Shown: positions 1 to 15,447 of the stretch, in pieces
How the letters are laid out: every line of letters begins with the position of its first letter
Numbering within the stretch: position 1 is the first letter of the stretch
Assembly: GCF_964355755.1 (NCBI RefSeq)
Contig: NC_092671.1
Location: forward strand, 9,251,001 to 9,311,000
DNA from: Antedon mediterranea
Taxonomy: Eukaryota > Echinodermata > Crinoidea > Comatulida > Antedonidae
DNA: 60,000 nucleotides
Direction of reading: 5' to 3'
Notes under the pieces: model-generated
Databases searched by the model: none
What the model was told of the DNA's origin: nothing
The model's input: the letters and a program-made list of their open reading frames with translations, nothing else
Program-made: the position numbers and the translations under genes

Positions 1-60
1 GAAAATAGATGTGTCCCCTGAAGAGGAGTGTCCTAAAGGGTGCTACTGTAGTCTGAATGA
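1..60. mobile_element. Fragment of the GTGTCCCTGAATAGATGTGTC repeat
   Basis: AATAGATGTGTCCCCTGAAG, then AGGAGTGTCCTAAAGG, matches the body of the SINE-like repeat at 53.6 kb in a different arrangement. The element is cut by the window edge. Confidence 0.4.
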
Positions 61-3000
61 CAGAAATGCTCTGTTCCTCCTCACATATACAACAGAAAAT
101 GATCATAAATGATGACATACAAAATAATGTTTCTTGTTGTTAGAATATACACACAATTTCAGATTTTTGTAACGATCGTGAGGATTTAAAAGTTTTTTTT
201 TGTCGTAAGTGCATGCATGTTTGACGGCTGCAACACGCTAAAATGATGTTTATAAAAATATTTTTAAAACAGGCCTATCGTAAGAACGTCTTAATCTAGG
301 TTACTAACGAGCAGATTCGTTGAGGTGGGGCCGACCCCGTCCTTAAAGTTCGTCGAGGCGTCGTGGTCTTTTAAAGAATTAAAGTCAGGTCCTTTAGATT
401 GTCAAACTTCAATTTGGCAAAATGTCACGCGGAAGAGTATGTTGAGCGCTACTTAACGAAGTGGGCTAGTGAGAAAAAAAAGAGTTGAATCTAGCACTTC
501 ATATATTTTTTTGATTTATATTTATTAAACTATAAAAATATAATACACAAGGAGAAGATTTACTTAATATGTGAAATAAAAATGTTTTTCTCGATCTAAT
601 TCTTGAAGATGTTTTAGTCTTTCCTTGTTTTAATGCCATGTTTCAAGAAATGTTGTATACCATGAAGCGAAATCTAATTCTTTAAGACGGTTCTGTAAGA
701 TGTTAATTACAAAAATCAAATGTTATCGTTCATCAACTAAAATAATATGATGAATGTAATGGAAATCCTTGTTGCAAACAGGATGACAAACATTTACTCA
801 GATATGTACTAATTACCCTATTTAATTATTAGAGGAACTAGACCGGGTTTTAGTGTATTAATATTCGGTATAAAATTAGTCCACAAAGTATCTGTATGCG
901 TTTTATGTCATCTGTACATTTTATTTCCTTTTTAAATTAAACCAAATGCTTATAGTTATATTTGTATTTCCTTGTCACGCTATGCTTGCGAATTTTATCA
1001 CATTTTCATATCGAGATGGACAAACTAAAAAACGTTTGGCACACTTTTTATTATATTCCGAGCAGTTTAGACAAATTAGATTATATCTAATTCAATTACA
1101 CTGTTGTTACTAAATGCGCGGCATTTCCGTTATCAAAATTTAGGCCAATGGTGTTACTACGCGAAAAAGTTCCAAATGCTTGAAGCTATAGTTATACAAA
1201 TCAACGCATGAGTGTGCATGACTAGTATAAAACTATATGTGGTTTTAATTGCATTGGCGGTGCTAGATCTATAAGTTTTAAATTGATTACGTAGCAAATT
1301 AAACAACGGAGTTTGTTGAAATAATTGATATAATGACACATCATGGAAAGTTCGACAACACCTGTTTTTTCTTCTTTACTGGTACTGCCTTAACTTTTAT
1401 TTGGATTTCAGCGGAGTGATAGTTTGCTTCTCTGGGGGAAGAGTGGTCATGGGGGAACATAGAGGTCACATTTGGTTCTAGGCACTAACATTTTCAGGGG
1501 TAGAGAGACTAGGGAAAACACAGAATAGTCAACTTACGTCACTGACTTCTGCTAGTTTCGTTTGACCTCAAGCATCAGAATTATATGCAAGAGTTCATTT
1601 GAAACTACGTACTGATAGTTTATATTATAATTCAGTATACCGTAATACTTCGATATAAGAATTGAAATTGTGAACAAATATTAAGCTACTGTTCTTTTGA
1701 ACGAAGAAATACAACATCCATTCTATAGTTGTTTCTCTACTAGGCAGACGTTTTAGTTACAGTAGTGTATACTCATTTACCATGTAAAATTTGGTCATGT
1801 GATTGCATATAAAATTCTTATAACAAACAAAAATACAATTAATGATTAATGTGAGTATATATTTGAGTATATAATTCTTTCAATTACAGAAGCTTCAGCT
1901 AAGTTGAAAAAACTTAGAAAAGTCCACTTTAACCCTGCAGTTGCTTTAGTTTATATTTCATTAGGGGCCTATAGGATAATTGCAATGGTACTCAGAAAAA
2001 ACTTTATTTTTAGGAATTGCCAGTATCCTAATGAATGTTTATGAGTTAAATGAATAGAATATTTTCATGAGTTGAATGATTAAATGTTCTATTCAACTCA
2101 ACTAGCCACCTTACTATTAGATTGTCTGTATTTTGTTTACCTAGCCAAGTTCAACTTGCAGGATATTGAGTAACAGTTGTCTCCCTAAAAAGCGGAACTT
2201 AAGTTCAATGTAATTATCTAAATGAAAGAGTTTATTCTTGAGTTAAACTTGGTAAGAAAGCTTGTGGAACAAAATGATGAATCTAGGATGGAATTAACTC
2301 AAATATATATATATTTTAAAAGCAAGAACATAATTGTACACCTTTTTAAAATGAATTTAACTAACTGACTATAGTTTCCAGAGGCTAAATCATTATTCAA
2401 CCAAATTACATTAATATCCTCATCTAAAATAAGCATTTCCTGATAGTAAATATTATTAGCTTACTGCCTAATGTTTCAGACAATTATCACTCACAAAAAA
2501 TGTTCAATTTATCGCGCGCAACATTTTGATTCGACGTATTTCCAGGCTCCTGGCCTGGTTTCATCGAACATGATTCATGGAAGTGAGCCTAAAAGGCAAT
2601 TCAAATGTTTGGTTTCAACAATCACCACGCCCTGTAAAATGTTCCTTTTTCAACCCACTATTCTAATTGACAACTCTCCATCGGGTTCATCAAACGCCTT
2701 TGATGAAAATGAACACTGTTAAAAATATTTAAAAAAATTGAAACGGTTAAATATCAACAAAACTGACATTTTCCAGAAGTATTTGGAACTTGTGCAATGC
2801 TCCAATCTGAATTAAGTCGGTCTATATCAGAATAAAATAAAATTGGCAAAAACAAAACATTGAAAGAGCACCTGACATGATTGGTAAGAGTTTATTGACC
2901 CACCCATACCTTTCGTTCTTTCATTCGTGACTTTTAATCCATTTTGGTTTTTGGCTTCCAAATACATGCATACATATGTCTTTTATTATACGAATATATA

Positions 3001-3528
3001 TGAATCATATCTTGTAAGTGGTAACAGTTAAAGTTTATGAAATGTTCGGGTCTTAAACAAGAGGATCACCTAATTTTGCACTGAACAAAAACAAACACTG
3101 GCAAAAGATCAAGGGGCGGGAACTTTCCACCAATAGGCCCTATAACACCAATAGTTCGCGCCAATAAAACCCCATCTACTGTATGAGTGAAATTATTACT
3201 ACAGTGTATATGTAAATTAACTTAACATTATTTCTTTGCCAATTCACATAAAATTACTATGTCTGTTAATGGATATCAATTTCCTCCTAAGTCTGGAATA
3301 TTACATATGGTCTTCTTGAAACAGAATTCGCTAGTATCATTTCCCGGAAGAGCTTGATATAGCAATACATTTTTACAATAATTACTGAATATCTTCAAGT
3401 TAAGAGGGAATCTGTCTTTATGAAATCATCAAGTAACATTGGAGTTTAATAGATTAAACATAGTTATTTATAAATAGGTGTAGTATTTGAGCTCATCTGT
3501 GAACATATACACTGCATTATCATGAGAT
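61..3528. other. Gene-free AT-rich DNA
   Basis: No exon-like reading frame with family similarity on either strand. The small open frames at 1157-1339 and 2471-2722 lack splice context and codon bias. Nothing else is recognised until the 33-bp array. Confidence 0.6.
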
Positions 3529-4110
3529 CACAGTACATTAGTTTGTACATTTTTAGAAAGTGAGATTACTTTAGTTTGTACATTTGCAGAAATTGAGATT
3601 ACATTAGTTTGTACATTTTGCAGAGAGTGAGATTACTTTAGTTTGTACATTTGGAGAATGTGAGATTACATTAGTTTGTACATTTACAGAAAGTGAGATT
3701 ACATTAGTTTGTACATTTGCAGGAAGTGAGATTACATTAGTTTGTAAATTTGGAAAAAGTGAGATTACATTAGTTTGTACATTTGCAGGAAGTGAGATTA
3801 CATTAGTTTGTAAATTTGGAGAAAGTGAGATGACATTAGTTTGTAAATTTGGAGAAAGTGAGATTACATTAGTTTGTACATTTTGCAGAAAGTGAGATTA
3901 CATTAGTTTGTAAATTTGGAGAAAGTGAGATTACATTAGTTTGTAAATTTGCAGAAAGTGAGATTACATTAGTTTGTACATTTTGCAGAAAGTGAGATTA
4001 CATTAGTTTGTAAATTTGGAGAAAGTGAGATTACATTAGGCCTAGTTTGTACATTTGCAGAAAGTGAGATTACATTAGTTTGTACATTTTGCATAAAGTT
4101 AGATTTCATT
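3529..4110. repeat. 33-bp tandem array, about 18 copies
   Basis: The unit reads AGTGAGATTACATTAGTTTG followed by TACATTTGCAGAA or TAAATTTGGAGAA, 32-34 bp long. The two forms tend to alternate in the centre of the array. Strongly diverged copies continue to about 4380 (for example near 4310-4350). There is no open frame across it. Confidence 0.93.
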
Positions 4111-4379
4111 AGTTTTTACATTTTTGTACATTAATTTTAGAGAAACTAAGATTATTTATATTAGTTTGTTTTAGAAAAATCGGATTACATTAAAGATAGT
4201 GATTTATAAACCTAAAAAAATTGAATTACATTAGTTTATATGGACTTGGAAAAAGCGAAAGATTTCTCATTATTTTGTGTGTGGAATTATATTATTAGTC
4301 TATACGTTTTGGAAAGTGAGAATAGTTATACATTTGGTAAAAAGTGAGATTTTATTAGTTATTGCATTTAAAAAAATTA

Positions 4380-7300
4380 AGATTAATACTATTTTAAATT
4401 AATGTGGATATAATCATTTATCATTTCATCATTTATCTGTCCTGGTCTTTCAGTAATTGTTCAGGTTCTGGTAAATATAGATTTCTTAGAACTTAGAAAT
4501 TAAAACTTAGGCCCTACATGTTTTCAAATTTAAGGCATTTATGTTATTAATCAGTAGAATAGTATGTTAATTAAAACAGTATGAACAGTGATTCATCACA
4601 ATTATGTACTTCTTAGTGAATTCTGTGAAATATTGACAAAATACTTTGTTGATAATGTTTCCCTGGATTTTAAGAAACTGATGACCATTGCCATTGAAAA
4701 ACTTTTCCATGTATTAACATTTTTGGAGTAGGCTTGTAATGAATTAAAATCAACATGATGTTAACCTTTAGTAATAAACTTGACACTTTCGGCTGTGCAT
4801 GTAAACGGAAGGTGCTTGACACAGTCTATTATCTTAGTTTGATATGATTATATATGTCTTCCATGCAGGCGACGAACTGAACCGTCTGTTATGTGAGGAT
4901 ACACGATGGTTCCTGGGTATCTGAAGGACCACCTGGAATAGTTTAGGCCCTACTAAGCAGCGTTAATTCAGTGACCAATCAATGTTCCTATGGAGATTTT
5001 TGTTTTGAGACGCCCGATTGGGTGTTCTAAGCTTACTTAACTTGAGGTACATTTTAATGTTTCTTGTGCAAGCAACCGTAAAAGACATTAATTTGAAAAA
5101 CAGGAAAGTAATAATATAAAACCGTTATCTAGGTCACTGCTGGCAATGACCAAAATTCTTGTTTTCTTATTCCATCGAGTCATATCTGCCAAATAACAAT
5201 GCTTTCTAAGAATGCATGCAATATAAAAATTAGTAGATTTATGTTATTATCTGTTATTATATAAGCCCGTGGGACTTGAGGTATCTTGTAATATAAGTAG
5301 CTTTGACAGCTCTGACCTCTGTTCGTTTTTAGGACCAATGGTCTGGATTACTTGCGGTTGATGTCGAAATCTCATAGTTACTTTCAGGGTATTTGGCTCG
5401 TTATGCGTTTCATAGAACAAGGGCTGTGGTAATAAATGTGCCATTGTCTTATAATTAGTTCTTGCTATGAAAAGTTTTTTAATATGTTAATAACAGTACA
5501 CATTATACAAGTGTATTAATCTACCACTTTTTAAAATCAGTAAAGTAATTTATACTCCATAAGATAGTTATGGCAAATAGTAATTTCTGTACTGCAATAC
5601 TGTTGAATTTATTTGAGTGACTTCAGCTTTTGTTGAGTAATGTTATGTAGGCTCTTTGAGTTTAATCTCTGATTGTTGACGTTGGTCTTTCTTTTGAGCA
5701 GTATTACACATGCATTATCGGGTGATTCTGGCTTCTGCGGAAAAGTATATAATAAATAATTTCCATTTTGATTCATCAACTCCAGTATTTTGAAGTAGCA
5801 TTTTGCCTTTTGAACTCCAGCAACTTGGAATAGAATTTGCTTTAACTGTCTTGTTTTGAATGAGTGATTCTAATCATTCAATAATTTATCTTGTGCCTAA
5901 AATTAATATCTTAAGAGTTAGGCTACATTTGGTATATGCGACTTTAACCTCCTTGCATTGTCTAGTTTTCCTAGCTTTTTTGGAGTTGCATTTACACAGT
6001 CTGTATGGTCTATTTGAAGTCGGAGTGATCCTAACGTTTTGAGTTGGCATTGGGGATTACAACTGTGAGTACAATTTGGTCTAGTGCCTATGACGTCTTG
6101 AGTAGTAGCATTTTGTTTGCAAGAAATCGGAAATATTGTGGTAAGATCTTTGAGTACATAATCCACGGCAAAGCGTATTGTATGTTTTTATGTTGTTTTA
6201 TCTCGATATATCTAATGGTATTAAAGGCACATTTTGTCACGCAATGCAATATAATAATCATTAAATAGTGTTATTCGTGACAGCTGCCTTATTGAAAAGA
6301 AGCGGTTCATACAAGTGACCTGTTTTCATACATTCAATTTTCCCCCTATTTTTTTATTATTTAATTACCACGGAGCGAATATGTCATTCAAAGTGTGGTT
6401 CTACGACAGTGACATTTCAATGTGTCGCCATTTTTGGTGACCTGCTTTTAGTCATCATATTTTTGATTGGCAGGTTGAGACTGTATGCATTTACTGTATT
6501 GTAATTTCCTTTTATGATGAACGTTCGTTGCGTATGTTGTCGGTGGATCAAACGTTCCTTTCAAACCGAACCCTAATGAATTAGGATTTAAGAAAATCGC
6601 TTTAATCTCATTATCAGTTTCTTTAATTATACTTAATAGAATATCGTGATAATTTTTATTTCACTTTCGTTGCATAACCGCCAGACAAACCCTCTCTACT
6701 TATCAACAAAAATGTCATTGCCTACTGTCCTGGACCTATATTCTTTCACATGAACGAATTAAAAATACAGAAGATTAAACTAAATTGGTAGAGGCCAACG
6801 TTAGCTTGTCGTTTGTTTTAATACAGAGAGGGGAGGGGTTCAATGGTGTTTAGATTTGCCAGAATTGGTAATTGTAATCCCCATGCCTTACGCCGATAAT
6901 GCTTTTTTATCAACAGTATTTTTTTTATAATATGATTTGTCAATGTGGCTCACAATGTAACAGTTTGTCTTATCTCGTGCAAGTACAGTCGCAAAACAAG
7001 TTTATATATAGCTAAAAGATATTATTAATTTAAACTAAAGCAAATGTGGACAGGTTAAGTCATCAGGATATGATGTCCCCAAGACAGTTAAAACCTCCAT
7101 GGCCTGGCTAAGGCTACGAGCCTAGTTGGTATAGCGCGATATAGATCATTTAGTAGTTCACTTGTAAATGTTGACATCATCTTAAGCTCTCTCTACACTA
7201 TCAAACTAGTTTGACAAAAAAAGTGTGATGTGCCAAAACATGGTAGTGGTATGCCCAAATATGTTAGTGATATGACATCTCATGTCCATGGGTACATCCT

Positions 7301-10300
7301 TTTTGTCACATAAAGTTTGATTGTGTAGACAGGGCTTTAGATTATGATCTTGCTTCTTTCATGTTTTTCCAATAGTTTGAAATTCTTTTATGTTTTTTTA
7401 CGTTACTGTTGATTTTACCCATGCCATGATCCAACGTAATCTTGTCTTCTTATGTACTACCATACATGAATACCAAACTTACCAAATAAGACTATATATA
7501 TAATATTTCACACCAGTAACCAGCATTCACTACTTGAGTACACGTCGGCCACAGAGAGCAACTTGTACGGTTGGTCATCAGGCCGATAAACAACCTCTAC
7601 TCTTTTCAAATGTACAGTATTTTGACTACAGTGTGTCGTAGAAATGTACACCAACGGTTTCATTTTTAAACTTCCTATCCATTAACCACCCTGTTTATTT
7701 AATGATAATATATCATATTTTTAATTGTATTTAACGATATAGTCAGATTTGTAATTTCCGTGTTTTGGAAAAAGTTCATTAGTTAAAAGTTTTGGTGATG
7801 TCGCGGGTCTAATATCTCCCTTCAATAACATGGGTATAACAATCACAAATGTGTAATGGCATGTTAGTAATCCTGTATTTCTTGTATCACGTATCACTGA
7901 TGTAGATACATTTGTGTAATATATCATATTGAAGAAAGAAGATCACAGTATGTGTACATTATGTTTTTGCGTTGTCAGAAATAAATGTCTTCATAAAATC
8001 AAATTATAATACAATTTGTAATACACTCCAAAACTCACTTAGTCTGATGAAAACTGACAGCAGCGGGTGTGAATTATGTTGTGTGACTGAATGAGAGGTA
8101 GCAAATGAGGCCATTTTATGGGAAATGTTGCCAAAACATGCTGCATTGTGCTCTAGTAAAATAGCCGTGCTGAATAAAAAGAAATGACTAATTAAGTCAA
8201 GTGCAACATATTTACAACGGGATGTATCAATAATATTAATATAATGAATATCAACAACAAGCTTAGGGTCTCTTTTGGCAATTTCATCCTTTTAAGCACC
8301 ATAATTGGTTGATTTTCCAGAACAAATTATAAAAATCTAGAAGCCACTTAGCTAAATCTCATAGTAGATGTTGTTCTTTGACGTTGAATTTGAACCTCGT
8401 CTCAAACTCTTCCAAAATTCTACAATTTAACCCGTGGGCCTACTTTCGAGGTTATCTGAGAAATAATTATTAATTAAGTGAACCTTCTCTTGTACTGTAG
8501 ATTTGTACAAGAACCATGCGTACCACTCCGACTGTAATGAAGGACGAATTTATTATCAAGTAATTAAGACTATATTCAAAATGTTTATAATCCAATGTAA
8601 CTATACTGTATTAAACGTTAAAACTAATAACACATTTTGACATCTTAGATGATTGAATTATCTGCTTATACTTGTAGCAATGTCATGATGTATGTATATA
8701 GACCCTTGAAACAATGTTCATGCTAATGTGTATATTACTAAATTATGAATGATGCGCATGTGTTAATAATGTGACAATATGAAAAACATCCCGCCAACGC
8801 AAAAGTGCATTGAGCGTATGAGACTGCAGTTTTCTCTGTAACACCGATTCTTAAAAGTGCATGTGATATGAATCATGGTAATAATAAACCAATCAGAATC
8901 ATCCGTTGTATGCTTAGTATCTTCATTATGAATGACATGATGTTTACTGACTCTTGAATATTGGAAATACATAGCATAAAACATGGCATTTGAATTCGGT
9001 TAAGATATTAAGGGCCAGTGTCACCAGTTAAGGTTTGGCCTGTGTGGGTATATATAACTATTTATAATTAGCCTATATTGTGGAACATTTGTTACAGTGT
9101 GTATATTAGACGCCTAAACCAGATGTGATTGCTATCATTATTGTCTGTTATCCAACTAGAAACACTGACCAGCCAATTATTTGTAATTCTGCAGTTTATC
9201 ATGTAATTAACAAGCAAATGTGTGGCACCATTCTAAAGACATAGAGATACGTCTAGAGACATAACCCCAAAAAAAAATTGTCAATATTTATTTAACATTA
9301 TTTATATAGATTTTAATGGAAGACTTAGGCCTATTTGATTTATCGACCCATTGATTACAATAGGCATATTACTGTTATATAATATAATGTCACTTTCATA
9401 GATATAGGCCTAAATGTTTAAAATAAGCTGGTCCTATATTCTGAACGGCTAAAATCAAGTTCAAGATCAGTAATATTGTCAAACCTGGTCAATCAAATTA
9501 AAATTGGAAATTGAGGTTAAAGATAATTACTTTTAATGAAAATTAAGTTATGTGGTTTGTAGACGGACTAGGTTAAGTGACGCTACTTATTGAATCAGAA
9601 TTAGGGCGAGTTTAGTTCCCAATAACACCGACAAGAAGCTACTGAGAACTTTATAAATTCACGGATGATAGCAACACTGTTTCGTTGTTTTTCATCTGTA
9701 ATTACTCACAATAAACACTTTCGAAGTTGACCAAACGTTCTGGATTTTATTTTAATTAAATTGTTTATTCATGCGAAAAAAAGAAGAAAAAAGGAAGGCT
9801 CGCCTATGTGAACAGCCAGTTCTATCTTGTACGATTTCCTTTTTTGTCATTCTATATTCATTGTTAGGTATTGAATCTTTATCTTTAAAGTAAAAATGTC
9901 AACAACCTCGAGATAAATGCTTTTTCGTGTGACAACATCGTGTTTGTAAACTACTTCTTTAAAGTGAATAATTAATTTATTTAAATATATTCTACATTCT
10001 ATTGTTTTTTTCCCACTAAAACTGGTCAATTAAAAATATCGTTCTTGGAAACATGGTTGGACGACATACAAGTTTGTTATGACATCGACGGGAGAAACGT
10101 AAATTCAACGCACATTAATACTGTATACATTTTCTCAGTACATACACAAATGAGATCCAATGGAATGCAACAGCAAACGACGAAGAACAGGCTGAGGGCT
10201 GAGAGAAGACGGATGGCGAGGGTGTAAAATAAAAAAGAAAGAGACGGAGAGATTGGCCTATGTTGTTTTGCTAATAATACAGAAAATATCATACTTTTAG

Positions 10301-13300
10301 TTATTGTGTATCTTTAGATGTGTGTAGTGATAACACAAGGTATTGACCTCTCGAAAAATAATCAAAAAATGTATTCCCAACACCTCTTGGTCTAATGATA
10401 GATGAACAGAGTGTGTTTGCAGTCCTTCATGCCTTTTTTGGGTAGAACATGAAATGTAGACAATCGTGGGTTTTTTCTTCTTCTAATACATTTCCTGTTT
10501 GATTCAAGTCCATGAATTGCATTCTGGGATCTCAAACTGTCAATTGCTGTTACCGTTAGAATCTTTGTTGAACTTTTAAAGCAGTCACTAACACAGCGAC
10601 TTTTTTTTCTGATGGCAAAAAAACATCAGAATATAATCCGTTTAGTACTCTTGGTATCATTACATTTAACACCGTATTATTTTCTTTTTCATGTAAAAAA
10701 CAAATATCGTAAACCTAAAATTATCAGACCTTGTTATGTACACCCACTACCAAATTATGTCCTAATGTACGTACATACATTTTAAACATTTTAGGAGATA
10801 CGGTACATATTCGACATTAAGAATATAGGTAAAAAGTCACTCGCCTGGTATTTCATAATTCTTGTGACCGAAGCTGTGGGATGTGTCATAATTTGTACAG
10901 TTTTCAGGAAAACCTCACAATTATAGCCTACTGACAAAAAAGTTTGTAAAGTTACTGTTTTGTACAGTGTTCTCTATTTGTAGTGAAATTGGTCATTTGG
11001 ACATTGCTCCAATTTTCAAACAGCTTTTCTTCAACATTTTGTTAATACAGTACTACTATGATAATATTAGTTTTAATTATCTTGTCTCTTTATATTACTA
11101 GTGGTAAATCATCGTATTACTCATTGTGTGTGTAGAGGCCTATGTTCTGTCACCCCTCCTCTGTTGGTTTTCATCCGCCGAACTAGGTTATAATTTGTCG
11201 CTTTGCATCCAAAGAAGTTGAACTCATCGAGTGCCTAATTCTACTGCCGGAAATCAGCCAATGCGATAAAGCTAATTTCACGATCTTATCTATCCTACCT
11301 GGCCTAAAATGATCCAAAAAGTGCTCTTTTCAGCGTCTAGTTCACTGAATCTATCGGTCAGAAGCTAGAATGAAGTTCACTGACCTTAAAAATGTTTTGT
11401 GATTTGACGCACACTCGTTTGGGTTTGAATCGAACCAATAATGTTATTACGACACATGAATCATGTTTGCATTGAAGCATCATGATGAAACAAAAGACAT
11501 TAATTCAATAGAACATTTTGTTGTTGTGTTCTTAAATTATAATTATTCAGTCTGTTCTGTAGTATTCTTTGATAAGTCATAATCATTTAATTAACAATTA
11601 AACATTGTTATCATTTTTTACGCTCAACGTCTTTCGACATCGAGATCCCTATTTCTTACCTTTCACAACAATGTATTAACAATTTGAATATACTTAACAG
11701 TTTAATATCTGATTCATCGTTTTTTATGTTGCTCTTCTTAATAAAAAATTACTTAATTTAAATTGACTCGAGCATAAATTAAAAATTGATTTTCATTTGG
11801 ATATGGGCAGTAAACGTCTTGCAATTAAAAACTTTAAAAAAGCTTTAATATGTCTAAAGTTGTACAAGTACAACAGCAGTAGTTGTAGGTTTGCGTAACA
11901 GTTTGCGTTTGTAATTAACGCAAAAACAGAGCGTATAACGCGTTGTCACGCATTATGACGCACGCTTCACCCTGATTCGATAAGTCAATGACACGATATC
12001 AGGTGCTTTGACTCATCTTTGTATTTGACTTGTGATGACGGAGGTCAATTGATGTTTACAAACTTCATGATTGAATTTATATATTACAAAACATAATTCA
12101 ATATTTAAATATAATTTTTGTAACCTTCCTCAATTATTTTGTGAGAGGATGATGATTTATTACATATTATCTTGGAATGATTTCTTATCTAGAAATAAAA
12201 AAAATAAAAAAATTCAAGTTCAAGGTATTTGATTTTCAAAGATAAATATGCTCTGAATTTGGTAAAGTTTTACCATATTCCTTTCGAATAACTGTGACAA
12301 TCTAGTTTGTATTGTAACGTTCAATGAAAAGAGAAAAAGTTGCATAAAATCTAGTGTTATATTACCGGTAATAAATTATTTCAAATTCATACAATTTTTC
12401 TTTAATATATATTGTCCCGCTGCAAAATACAATATTTTTAAAACTAGTTTGATGTCACAGAATACCGTATTAATTAACGTGGAGCAAAATTGAATCGAAA
12501 CATAATATAATTATTATTTGATTAAACTTAATAAATAAAAATAATAAATTGCTTGCCGTTAATTGGGTTCTGGTTAAATCTCTAAATCTAAATGTATTTC
12601 TGTAAATTGGTACACTATCCTGTATTGTTGTAGATCACTTCTCCTTAGTAAACTTACACAGAGAGCTAAAATACAACATAAATATTAAGTTATAGCAAGA
12701 AACTTATGTAGGTGCTGTTTTGTCATAGAAATAATACCGTATGAGGATCGGATGGAAGTAAATTCATGCAATTCAACGATATTCTATTCTAAATTGAATC
12801 AAAATGTATGATGAAGAAAATGTATTTTAAAACCAGATAGGGTATAGTTTAAAGACATATTAAAGTTTGAATTTCGAATGAAGGAAGGAACGCGTTATCT
12901 TTGATTACAAACAAATCTTTGTAAAAGATTTGTTTAAGTTATGGTTCTTAAACCTTTCAATTATAAAACGAATATAACAGTTAAATACACGCTGTCGACA
13001 ATGTAAAAAATATAAGGGTTACATTTATATATTTTGCTTGTTCTGTACTTTTGTGTGTTTAGTAGTGTGTTAAACAACAAATTTCCAATTTTTTATTTTG
13101 AATCTTTTTTAATTTTTGAATCTGAATTTTGAATTTGAGTCGGATAGATCAAAATGATCGAAACTTTTTATTATGTTATTTGGAGTTAGGCCCTACCTGT
13201 TTTTGTTCCATACTATCTAATATACAAATGTTCAAATATTTTGCCTTGAATTCAAGTGGTGAATAATCACAGATCCAACAACCGTTTTGATTGAATCTGT

Positions 13301-15447
13301 CGGCGGAAGGAATTACATATTGCTGTGGGTTTATCTCATAATACAAGCAGGGCAAGTATTTCTGCTAGGTTCATCTTTCTAGGCTAGCCGTCAGCAACCG
13401 TCTCATTGTGGTAGAGCGAATGCTTTCAATCTACATACACACTCTGACATTTTCTAGGTCTCTTACTAAGAAGTCTATGTTTCGCATGTTGTATTTTATT
13501 TTTAGAGCTGGCGACTGGATATTGAGTAATTGTTCTCATCGATTAAATGGTATAACCATATTGACACATTCTAAAAGTGAAAGTTTTTCTACGAACGATA
13601 GATCATCTAGCATGGATCGAGTAAATAAGATTTTGAACAGAGCATTTTACTAGCGTTTTAAATCTATTTAAGTTGCTATTATATTTCTTAATAAGAGAAT
13701 AAGATAACATAAGTTTTATTCTCAGGAGGAAATGTTATTTTTTTTGTATATTTGAATTTATCCAAACCGTCTGTTGCTTATTTTACTACAAGTAAACTTG
13801 CTTAGGCCTACTTTTTTTTGTGTATTCGATGTTTACTCATGTTTCCTTCCATCAATTCCAATTGTTATAAAAGCGATAAATTACGATCTTAGCTTTGACA
13901 TGACACTAAAATGTAACTTCAGTGCCATTTCAATGCAGAACTTAGTATACATGATTCTATAAAGCTGTGAATTAGGCCTAATGATGATTTTGTTTTCATT
14001 GGTACATATTTATTCAATACTTATATTGTGGTATTGTAGGTTCATTCAATATCTTTATTTGGATTTCTCAGGTCATGCAACTAATTTGTGTTTCATGTGA
14101 ATTATACCGTGTTTCCTATTTTGTGGACAACTATTCCGTGATTTCTTCATCAAACAATTATTATTTTTAATTGTTACAATTTACAGAAATGTTTAAAAAT
14201 CGCATACCATTACAGTACTTTGCTGCTGGGTCAAATTCTTTCTATCAATTATATATTTAGGCTTATGTTATTATTAATCTGTTTCGGATACGGTAATGTT
14301 TGTTGAATGCACAGGGTGTACTGTAAGTCATAGGATCTTGGGTTAGCCCCATATCGTTAGTCATGGCTAGAATGTTTTTCTTTATGTGGAAGAATTTGAT
14401 TTTATTCATTCAGGCTTGGTTTGTTGGTCATTAAGACCTTAGGTTAGTGACATCTCTACCTCGTGACATTTTAATTTAATTGTAATTGCCATTATTATCT
14501 TCACCGTGATCATTCCTTATTCTCCATATCTGTCGTCATAATCCCTAGCCGTCCGTATCATCGCAAAATCATCATTTTCATTGTACAGTACTAATATCAG
14601 TAAGCTATTTTCATCCTCTTCCATTTGTTCATTGGATTCATTAATTATTTCTCATGATAAGTTTCCTATTTTTCTTTGAATATTAAGACTATGTTTTAAT
14701 CGGACGGTTCATGATTTAAGAATGATTGATTGAAATGCAACAATAGAATTACATGTCGGAAACTACATATGTTTATTGTTTTTATTGACGATTTTGAAGA
14801 GACGTTTTGCCCTATGCCCAATTGCACATGATTGCTTCTGTAAGTTAATCTACCATAAACTATCAAGTTCCAAGAACAGTTCATTACTTAATTAAATACA
14901 AATGTCGTTTTAGTAATTACATCTGTTTTTCAATATATTTCAATAGGCCTATCTATTCAAAAATAAATTTATATTATTCTATAATAAGTTATTTTCGTTT
15001 TAGTTCATGAGTTTGATTTTTAAAATCGGCAAAAACGAATAAAAAAATATCATAAAAGTCTCTTCTCAATAATATGCATAATTATCTAATAAATATTCAT
15101 AAGGTGGTTCTTTTAATTATAAATATGTACATATCTTTAAATAGCGTGACCATCAGTATACTTCATTTTATATAATTAATATCTTTGGCGTACAAGTCTT
15201 TGATCCCAGCTCAAGTGGCGAATTAGCAAATTGTTAACTTCATTGATATATCTACATTTTACATGAAGATAACGTAACAAAATATAGTTATTCTGGACAA
15301 TATTTACATAAAAAATATATTACATACATTATATATTATTGAAAAATATCTGAAGGGCTCAGAAATAAAAAAAAAAATACTGTTTTTCTCTGGATTCCTT
15401 ATGTTATGTGTTATGATTTACGTATAGCATTGTATAAGTTGTTTTGA
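4380..15447. other. Gene-free AT-rich DNA with one MITE
   Basis: Apart from the MITE at 7185-7336 I see no gene. Short frames such as 5918-6166, 8763-8984, 10077-10292, 13408-13653 and 14696-14884 are random-looking. The 3' untranslated region of the aminotransferase should occupy the last few hundred bases; a candidate ATTAAA signal on the minus strand lies at 15112-15117. Confidence 0.55.
7185..7336. mobile_element. MITE with ~37-bp terminal inverted repeats and TTA target duplication
   Basis: The left end AGCTCTCTCTACACTATCAA is matched, inverted, by the right end (reverse complement AGCCCTGTCTACACAATCAA), and the similarity continues into a poly-A tract. TTA flanks the element on both sides (7182-7184 and 7337-7339). 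It is 152 bp with no open frame, so non-autonomous. The same family recurs at about 36472-36640. Confidence 0.85.

Noticed and set aside
13408-13653. 81-codon plus-strand frame
   Set aside because: Considered as a possible exon, but it lacks good splice sites and a recognisable motif.
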